From assembly GCA_013306675.1 (NCBI GenBank), contig JABLUY010000164.1, forward strand, positions 1-64,000: DNA of 64,000 nucleotides. The letters are read 5' to 3'. A program made the position numbers and the translations under genes. The notes under the pieces are model-generated. The model saw only the letters and a program-made list of their open reading frames with translations. It was not told the origin of the DNA and ran no database searches. The stretch is from Thraustochytrium sp. TN22. Lineage: Eukaryota; Sar; Bigyra; Thraustochytrida; Thraustochytriidae. This document shows positions 58,071 to 64,000 of the stretch, piece after piece (position 1 is the stretch's first letter; every line of letters begins with the position of its first letter).

Positions 58071-59588
58071 ATGCCTCGGCGCGGAGCGGTGCGGGCGAAC
58101 ACGGAGCCCTTGCGGCTCGCACGGGCGGCGTGGCTTTGTGATGCGCTCCAGGGGAAGGCGTTCGAGGACGCTTCGGGCTCGCGGTGGCGAATCGCGGGAA
58201 GCGCTGGGCGCGACAAGTGCATCCTCGAGGCCGACACGGATGGCGCGAAAGCTGCTTCCTCGCGAGTCGTGCAGGCCGAGACGGTGGCCAGGAACTTCAT
58301 CAAGGCGCACACGAAGAAAACAAAAAAGTCGAGAATTGTGCAGCCGGCCGCCAAGGAGCTTCTCTTCTCCATCTGGATGATCAGCGAGGCCGACAAGGCC
58401 GCCGTGGTGAAGGAGCGGCAGCTCTTAACTCAAGAAGTGGCCAAGCGTGCGGCCTGCCAGGCGAAGCTGCAGGAACATGCGGCGCAGCAGGCCGTCCAGA
58501 GGCTCCCGACCGACGCTAACACGCGCACGAGAAGATCTCTCTTGAGGCAGATCGCAAACAGCGAGCAGCGCTCCAAGGCGATCGAGGAGCGCGCGTCGTT
58601 GGCCAGCGACGGCGCCAAGTATGCGTTCATCGGCCAGGTGGAAGCCCTTGCCTACTTCAAAGAGGTTCTCGGGGTCAGCATACACAAGAGCACCCTCTCG
58701 CAGTGGATCCATGGGAATCGCTCGCCTATGAATGGCGACGGTCGCAAATCGGCGCTCAGTGCCCGAAGGAAGAAGCAGGCGCAGCAGCCTGGGTCTGTTG
58801 CAGACGGGTCAGCTAGTGAAGTTGAAGACGGAGATCCCGAGACCGCGGGAAGTGAGGATGACAGTGAGGATGACCTGGACGAGCGCGGCCTTAAAGTGTC
58901 GGATGCCGCCGACAGTACGGCGCATGCGGCGGCGGCAGCAACGACGGAGGATAACACCGAGGAATCCGACGGCGAGGACAATGACTCTGATGGCGAGGAC
59001 GGTGGCTCTGATGGCGAGGACGATGACTCTGATCATGATTTTCAAGAGGAGTCGGACGAGAAAGAATCCAAGGCGGACTCAGCCAAGGTCGCGACGAGCA
59101 AACCTCCGTCAAGTCTCTTGCCAAAAGAGAAGGCCAGTCATTCCAGCGCTGCTTTGGAGGAGCTCAAGGTGAGGTGCGATGCGCTCTCCAGCACCCTTAT
59201 CGAGATGCGGCACGAGCCGGGCCTCAGGCTCCTCGAAACCGTTGCCGAGCTCCAGGGCGCGACAGATGCAGTAGAGACGGAGTACAGGGCGCGCGTCGCG
59301 GAGCTCAAGGAGGCCATCCGGCAGGCCCAAACCGATCTCCGCCACGTCAAAGAAGAAGCCAAGCGTAAGAAGATCATGGTGCGCTCCAAACTGAAGGGGG
59401 AGAAGCGCCGGTACACCTTCATGAAGGACCGCTTGAAGCGACTCCGTACCGAGAATGGCTTCGCCGACGTCGCAGAGGCGCGCCGCGTCTTCACGGCCTA
59501 CGAGAAGATACTTGAGGACGCAAAGAATGCTCCTCGGGACGAATACGGCTGCTTGCTTGATGAGCCCGACCTGGGGACTCTGGGGTGA
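58071..59588 (+). CDS. Unknown protein with helix-turn-helix-like segment, acidic region and coiled coil
   Basis: The product has 505 residues. The N terminus is basic. Residues about 190-217 (EALAYFKEVLGVSIHKSTLS then QWIHGNR) resemble a helix-turn-helix pair. Residues about 252-340 are strongly acidic with a GED.DSDGED repeat (about four units). Residues about 360-490 form a coiled coil rich in Lys/Glu (ELKEAIRQAQTDLRHVKEEA and following). A KKTKK basic patch lies near 80. This suggests a nuclear or chromatin protein but no family is recognised. It follows the Myb-like gene on the same strand. Confidence 0.62.
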   Translation: MPRRGAVRANTEPLRLARAAWLCDALQGKAFEDASGSRWRIAGSAGRDKCILEADTDGAKAASSRVVQAETVARNFIKAHTKKTKKSRIVQPAAKELLFSIWMISEADKAAVVKERQLLTQEVAKRAACQAKLQEHAAQQAVQRLPTDANTRTRRSLLRQIANSEQRSKAIEERASLASDGAKYAFIGQVEALAYFKEVLGVSIHKSTLSQWIHGNRSPMNGDGRKSALSARRKKQAQQPGSVADGSASEVEDGDPETAGSEDDSEDDLDERGLKVSDAADSTAHAAAAATTEDNTEESDGEDNDSDGEDGGSDGEDDDSDHDFQEESDEKESKADSAKVATSKPPSSLLPKEKASHSSAALEELKVRCDALSSTLIEMRHEPGLRLLETVAELQGATDAVETEYRARVAELKEAIRQAQTDLRHVKEEAKRKKIMVRSKLKGEKRRYTFMKDRLKRLRTENGFADVAEARRVFTAYEKILEDAKNAPRDEYGCLLDEPDLGTLG

Positions 59589-60345
59589 CGGTCCAACGGT
59601 GGTCGTAGTGAGCAAATCGGATCCCATTCAGAATGTTCCTTTTCTTCATCAGCGCTTGCGCCGTGCATAAGCCGGCGCTCCCATCGGTGCTGTCTCGCAG
59701 GTCCGCCGAGCCTTGAGGCTGCGTGCCTGTGGCAGTGGCTCACGCCTGACACTGTCGCCACTTGCGGTGCTCATGACGACAGCGACGCATGGCGCACCGC
59801 GTGGGGAGCCAGTCGACAAGCTGCAAGCTGCAAGCCACATGAGACCACGCATGCCGCGCACGGGCGGGACAGAGCGTGCCTTCCGCCGACGGCACCTTCG
59901 TTGGTCGCTCAGGGACACGTCGAAAGCGTCCTGGGACCAGCGGGACCTCCAAGCCTGCCAAGGGCATTGCCGTCGGCGGCCGCTACGCAACCAGGCGGTG
60001 GAGCGCCTCTTCTGCGCTTGACCAAGCGGTGGTCGGAGGCGCGAACTCGGTCATGCGCGCTCGGGAGCTTTGCGCGGCTGCTGGCCGGGTGGCGCGCTGG
60101 GTGTGGCTCGAGGCTCGAGGCAGCCAGCGAGGCAGAGCTTCGCCGCGCTCCGTGGCAAAACCTGGTGACGATCACGGAACTCCTTCGCGAGCGGATGAAA
60201 TGATCTGCAGGGGCCGAACGATCGCGAGAAGCCGAGATCTTCACCGAGGGCGACTCACGGGCAGCCTGAAGATGGCAGCAGACCAGCAACTGCCGAAATC
60301 GCAGACGCAGAGCAGCGTTGCACGAGCGCAGGGACGCCGAGAAGC
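59589..60345. other. Intergenic, no gene seen
   Basis: 757 bp of mixed sequence between two plus-strand genes. ORFs on both strands are short and without resemblance to any family. It presumably holds the promoter of the Hsp31-like gene. Confidence 0.45.
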
Positions 60346-61065
60346 ATGGGGGACTCCAAGAAGAGCGTGCTGATGGTGCTCACGTCGACGGAAAAGTTCG
60401 GCGAGACGGGCAAGCAGACTGGGTGGTACCTGCCTGAGTGCGCGCACCCGTACCACGTCTTCAAGCAGTCGGGCATGGTGGAGATGACCTTCGCGAGCCC
60501 GGAGGGCGGCAAGGCGCCGCTGGACGAGAGCTCCCTGGAGGCCTACAAGGACGAGGAGGTGTGCAAGACGCTCTGGGCGGATGAGGACTTCCGCTCGCGC
60601 ACAGAGAACACGGAGAAGCTGAGCGAGGTGGCGGAGAAATCCTTCGACGCCATCTTCATCGTGGGCGGCTTCGGCTGCATGTTCCCGGACGGAGGCCTGG
60701 CCAACGACGAGGACCTGCAGAAGATCGTGCGCAACACCTACGAGTCCGGCGGCATCGTCTCAGCCGTCTGCCACGGCCCGGTCGGCCTCACCAAGGTCAA
60801 ACTCTCTGACGGCACGCTGCTGCTCAAGGACCGCAAGGTGGCGGCCTTCACCGACGACGAGGAGCGCGCGGCCGAGGCCTTTGACGTCGTGCCCTTCACC
60901 AACGAGCAAAAGATGCTCGAGATTGGCGCCGTCTATACCAAGCGCGGCCCCTGGCAGGCGCACGTCATCACTGATGGCCGCGTCATCACCGGCCAGAACC
61001 CGGCCTCGGCCTACGGCGTCGCCAACGCCGTCCTCGCCAAGTTCAACGGCGCCACCCTCGCATAA
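60346..61065 (+). CDS. Hsp31/DJ-1 superfamily protein, probable glyoxalase III or holdase
   Basis: The product has 239 residues. The Hsp31-type triad is visible: E31 in LPECAHPYHVF, C142 and H143 in SAVCHGPVGL. SFDAIFIVGGFGCMFPDGG is the nucleophile-loop neighbour typical of Hsp31-like proteins. Members convert methylglyoxal to D-lactate without cofactor and protect proteins under stress. There is no signal peptide. Strong C/G-ending codon bias suggests high expression. The stop lies 99 bp from the convergent GT61 gene stop. DJ-1/PfpI is the wider family. Confidence 0.93.
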   Translation: MGDSKKSVLMVLTSTEKFGETGKQTGWYLPECAHPYHVFKQSGMVEMTFASPEGGKAPLDESSLEAYKDEEVCKTLWADEDFRSRTENTEKLSEVAEKSFDAIFIVGGFGCMFPDGGLANDEDLQKIVRNTYESGGIVSAVCHGPVGLTKVKLSDGTLLLKDRKVAAFTDDEERAAEAFDVVPFTNEQKMLEIGAVYTKRGPWQAHVITDGRVITGQNPASAYGVANAVLAKFNGATLA

Positions 61066-61164
61066 ACAGAGAGAGACCATCTTTTAAGATACACCATGTA
61101 CGCACTTCTCTCTCGCACAAACATGTCTCTCACAACAATAATCCTGAGATGAGTGTTCGGCGCG

Positions 61165-63015
61165 CTAACTGTCCACCAGCGCCACTAATGCCTTGCGCAA
61201 AGTACGCTGCCAGGCCGCATCCTCCAGATAAACGTCTTGATCGCGCAGAGGATGCAGACCCCAAGCATCGCTGCCGAGGTAGTCCGTGTCCGTGCCATTC
61301 CAGCCGGCCTCCGGGTCGGCGAGGGACTCCGGCTCGTGCACGACGACGCGCACGCCGAGCCAGCGCGCCAATCGCTCATACATCCAGCGCCACCCAAAGT
61401 ACGAGGGTGGCATCACCAAGATGAGCACGGCGCGCCGCGGCAGAAACGCGACGTTGGCGCATCCTTGGCCATGCACGCAACACAACACGCGCGTGCGCTG
61501 GAACGCCGCCCACTGCTGGCGGAAGTCAAGGCGCTCCACGACCACCTCGCGCGTCGTGAGGCCTAGCGGCGCGAACATCTTGCGCGCCGCCGACACGGTA
61601 TCGCGCAGGTTCGCAAATCTGCGCGTCCCGCGGCGCTTTACAAAGGTGACCTCACCCGCGATCCCGTCCGGCGCCGTCTGTCGCAACTCGGGCCAGAGCG
61701 CCTGCGCCACCGCGTCTCGAAACGCGGGCCCTGCCGCGTCGTGGCCTGTCGGGGCGGGCTCCGGCTCCAGGGGCCGCGTGAACGGCAAAAGGCCCACCTC
61801 GACGAATAGATCGGCAAAGCAGAGCGTCCCGGCGCCTGCACTCGCAATCGGCGCGCTCGCCGTGCGTAGGGCCTCCAAAGAATGTACGTGCTTGAAGAGC
61901 ACGTCGAGGAGCCCCAACGGGCTCTGCTGTGGCGCGCCGCGCGCCGCGCGCACAATTTCCTGCAGGCGCGCGCGTTCCTCGGCGTGGCCCACGTCCAAAA
62001 ACAGTGTTGCTTGCGCCGGATCCACTCCAGCGCGACGCAAAGTCTCCGAGACTGGGATGAGTACATCGGCGAGGAGATGGTACACGTTCGTGACGGACCA
62101 CACAGACAAAATCACCACTGGGTCCGCCGCGTGAGCATCACAGGCAATCTCTGGGGCAGCCGCCGCGCGCAGCGCGCCAAGGCCGTCGTCGCGCAGGTAC
62201 GGTTCAAATCGGGACTGACCCATGACCCACTGTGTTGCGTCGGCCGCGCGCAGACGCGCGTACGTCTCGCTGCCAAAGGCGAAGAGCAGCTTCCCGCGCG
62301 AGAAGCCGCACGCCTTGCACCGGGCGCTAATGGCCGGCCCAGGGATGGATGGATGCTCCTCGCGCCAGTCCAGCTCGGACCGCGCGATCTGCTGCGCAGA
62401 CCGCGTGAAGAGGTCCTCGCGCACCTGCAGGTCATCCCGAAACCCACTACACCTCGTCGCGCATTGGTGGTATGCCCTGCGCTCGTCCGCACAGATGCTT
62501 TCCACGGTGCTACGCGAGACATTTTGGCCAGCGGTCGCCCAGTCAATATGCTTCCCTAGGCAGGTCTCGAGCGCCCCCAGCAGGGGCCGGCATGGCTGGC
62601 GCGTGCCACACAGGCAGACCGACTCGCCGTCGGCGCGAGCTCGCAGCCGCACGCGACCGTGTGTGGCTGAGAAGAGGTCCTCCACGCCGCGCGCCGTGCG
62701 CAGCGTCTCGAGCACTGGGCCGGGCTCAAGACAGGCGTCGTTGAGAAGCAGCTCACGCGCCAGCGCGCCGCGGACAAGCCGCCAGGGCTCCTCCACGGAC
62801 GTGGGCACAGCCACGGTTGTTTCGAGCGTCTCTCCTCGAAGGTCGTCCACCAAGTCCACCTGCACGCGCAGCAGCCACGGGTGCGGGATCCTCGCTCGCC
62901 GCGTGCCGGCCTCCAGGTCCAACTGCACGTCGAGCCCGGCGGGGATGCTCTGGCCTTTTTCCACCACTTGCCAGTGCCTGCTAGCCACCCAGAGGGTCTC
63001 TGGTGGACCGCCCTT

Positions 63016-63081
<66 letters not shown>

Positions 63082-63258
63082 CTCCTGCTGCTGCTGTAGC
63101 TGCCTCGTAGGCTCCACCACGGCGCAGGCGCCCGCGGCTCCCGGAGCCGCGCCTACGTGTTCAACATTCCCAGCCGCCGTTGCGTCCAGCAGCAGCAGCA
63201 GCGCCGCTGCAGCCAACGCGGCGGCGCGGGCGGCCGCGCGCGCAGCGCGTCCCCGCAT
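61165..63258 (-). CDS. GT61/DUF563-type glycosyltransferase, type II membrane protein
   Basis: The product has 697 residues from ATG 63258 (an in-frame GTG lies 15 bp upstream). The N terminus is Arg-rich then hydrophobic (ARAAALAAAALLLLLDATAAG), a signal anchor into the Golgi or ER lumen. A polyglutamine run of about 25 (residues about 55-85) follows. The middle has LSVWSVTNVYHLLADVLIP, a GT61/DUF563 feature, and the C-terminal catalytic region has VTFVKRRGTRRFANL, LCCVHGQGCANVAFLPRRAV (the H-G-G-NLIF-like site) and FGWRWMYERLA. Several Cys and an N-glycosylation site (NVS) lie in the lumenal part. Family members include plant xylosyl/arabinosyltransferases and animal EOGT. Donor unknown. 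Confidence 0.85.
63018..63077 (-). repeat. CAG trinucleotide tract, about 20 units
   Basis: Uninterrupted GCT/CAG repeat of 60 bp encoding most of the polyglutamine run of the GT61-like protein. The length and purity suggest it is unstable between isolates. Confidence 0.95.
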
Positions 63259-63664
63259 ACGCAGCTTCGCCACGACCAGCAGCGACCTCTCCGAGGTCTG
63301 CAGCCAGCTCAGCTCTGCGAGCTAGTAGCTACGAAGTTTGAGAGCGATCTATCGGCCTGCTGGGGCTCGACGCGCCGTGGCTGGAACCCTGGAACTCGAG
63401 CGCGGCGCTCGACTGGGACGCTTTCGAGGAAATCCTGGGCGTCCCAACGTGCCAAGAAATTCGAAATCGAAGTCGAAAATTCGAACTTGACAGCCTGGGG
63501 GAGATCGAAGTGGCTGCCCGCCAAACGCGCTCGGCCAGGAGCTTGGGCTCGCGCGTGCGCGCGCGCCGCGGCCCGGCACGGCCCGGCACGGTGCGGCACG
63601 GCGCCCGGCCGGGGGATGCGCTGGGAAACCCAGGTGCGTTGCGTGCGACGACGGGCGCCTGGCG

Positions 63665-64000
63665 ATGGCCGTCGCGTGGAGCGCGGCCGTCAAGGCACAA
63701 CTGCGGAGCTGGTTTGCGGACGCCTGCGCGCTGCTGGCGCCGGAGGACGCTGCACGGAGCGCGCTCGACAAGGCGAGGCGAAGGAGCCTCGCCAGGGCGC
63801 ACGTCTCGGGCGCCCAGGGCAGGGATGGCGACGACGTCCTCCTGGAGCCGGCCGAGGCCAGCCTGCGCAGGCTCCGTGCTCTGCTCCAAAGCACAACAAC
63901 CGCACCTAAAAACAACCTGCCTCCTGTGCCTGGCGTGGACATGCGCCGCGCCGTGCCCAGCGATGGTGTTGATGAGATCCTCGAGAACCTCACGCTGGAC
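63665..64000 (+). CDS. Possible partial gene running off the right edge
   Basis: From an ATG at 63665 the frame stays open to the window end (112 codons). The translation begins MAVAWSAAVKAQLRSWFADA and continues through LLEPAEASLRRLRALLQS to DGVDEILENLTLD. It is amphipathic helical, has mixed composition and no Arg/Ala bias, unlike shadow ORFs. AACTTGA lies about 175 bp upstream, as for other genes here. The true start could be further upstream because the frame is also open there. No family is recognised. Confidence 0.38.
   Translation, partial: MAVAWSAAVKAQLRSWFADACALLAPEDAARSALDKARRRSLARAHVSGAQGRDGDDVLLEPAEASLRRLRALLQSTTTAPKNNLPPVPGVDMRRAVPSDGVDEILENLTLD

Noticed and set aside
63309-63993. 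Overlapping minus-strand ORFs at the right end
   Set aside because: Ser/Arg/Ala-rich shadows; the plus-strand frame from 63665 has a more protein-like composition.

Overview
This window is nuclear DNA from a gene-dense, very GC-rich unicellular eukaryote. GC is about two thirds by eye and CDS third positions are mostly G or C. Most genes are a single exon. The introns that can be placed are short (63-96 nt, one of 450 nt) with GT-AG ends. The gene set (DIS3, COG3, SEC15, eS28, BiP with HDEL, GPI8, an MT-A70 methyltransferase, a phosphagen kinase, an APP1-type phosphatase with stramenopile-like repeats, C53) fits a protist. A stramenopile such as a thraustochytrid is my best guess, but the species is not settled by the sequence. 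No virus-like element, transposon ORF, tRNA, rRNA array or CRISPR was seen.

Layout. 0.9-4.2 kb: DIS3/RRP44 exosome nuclease. 5.1-7.7 kb: a divergent pair, an unknown protein and a protein with a J-domain-like HPD segment. 7.8-9.3 kb: a shortened acyl-CoA oxidase-like enzyme. 10.2-11.0 kb: a TMEM53/DUF829 hydrolase. 11.2-14.2 kb: a SUMO-like cluster: one degenerate segment, a three-domain and a two-domain SUMO-like gene facing each other. 14.8-17.5 kb: C53/CDK5RAP3 and an ankyrin protein. 17.9-20.9 kb: an EF-hand protein and a phosphagen kinase. 22.6-29.1 kb: COG3 and SEC15, two vesicle tethering subunits side by side. 29.3 kb: an inverted scrap of BiP. 29.6-33.2 kb: eS28 and BiP, transcribed divergently. 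33.4-35.2 kb: a TIR-like/TPR protein. 35.3-46.7 kb: two very large proteins, an APP1 phosphatase with barrel-like repeats and a LIM-GYF protein. 48.3-50.9 kb: a secreted small-heat-shock-like protein and a membrane protein with MORN-like and TIR-like parts. 51.9-55.9 kb: a DnaJ protein, GPI8 and an MT-A70 methyltransferase. 56.2-59.6 kb: two lineage-specific, probably DNA-binding proteins. 60.3-63.3 kb: an Hsp31/DJ-1 enzyme and a GT61-type glycosyltransferase. A partial gene may run off the right end.

Themes. Several genes concern protein quality control and modification: BiP, a secretory small HSP, a DnaJ, an Hsp31-like enzyme, C53 (ER-phagy and UFMylation) and the SUMO-like cluster. Others serve membrane traffic and ER work: COG3, SEC15, GPI8 and a GT61 enzyme. 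Neighbouring genes often converge with only 30-130 bp between stop codons. Start-proximal regions often carry CAGG-type tetranucleotide tracts in one orientation relative to the gene. The most unusual content is the poly-SUMO-like pair, the two TIR-like proteins and the repeat-bearing APP1 protein.
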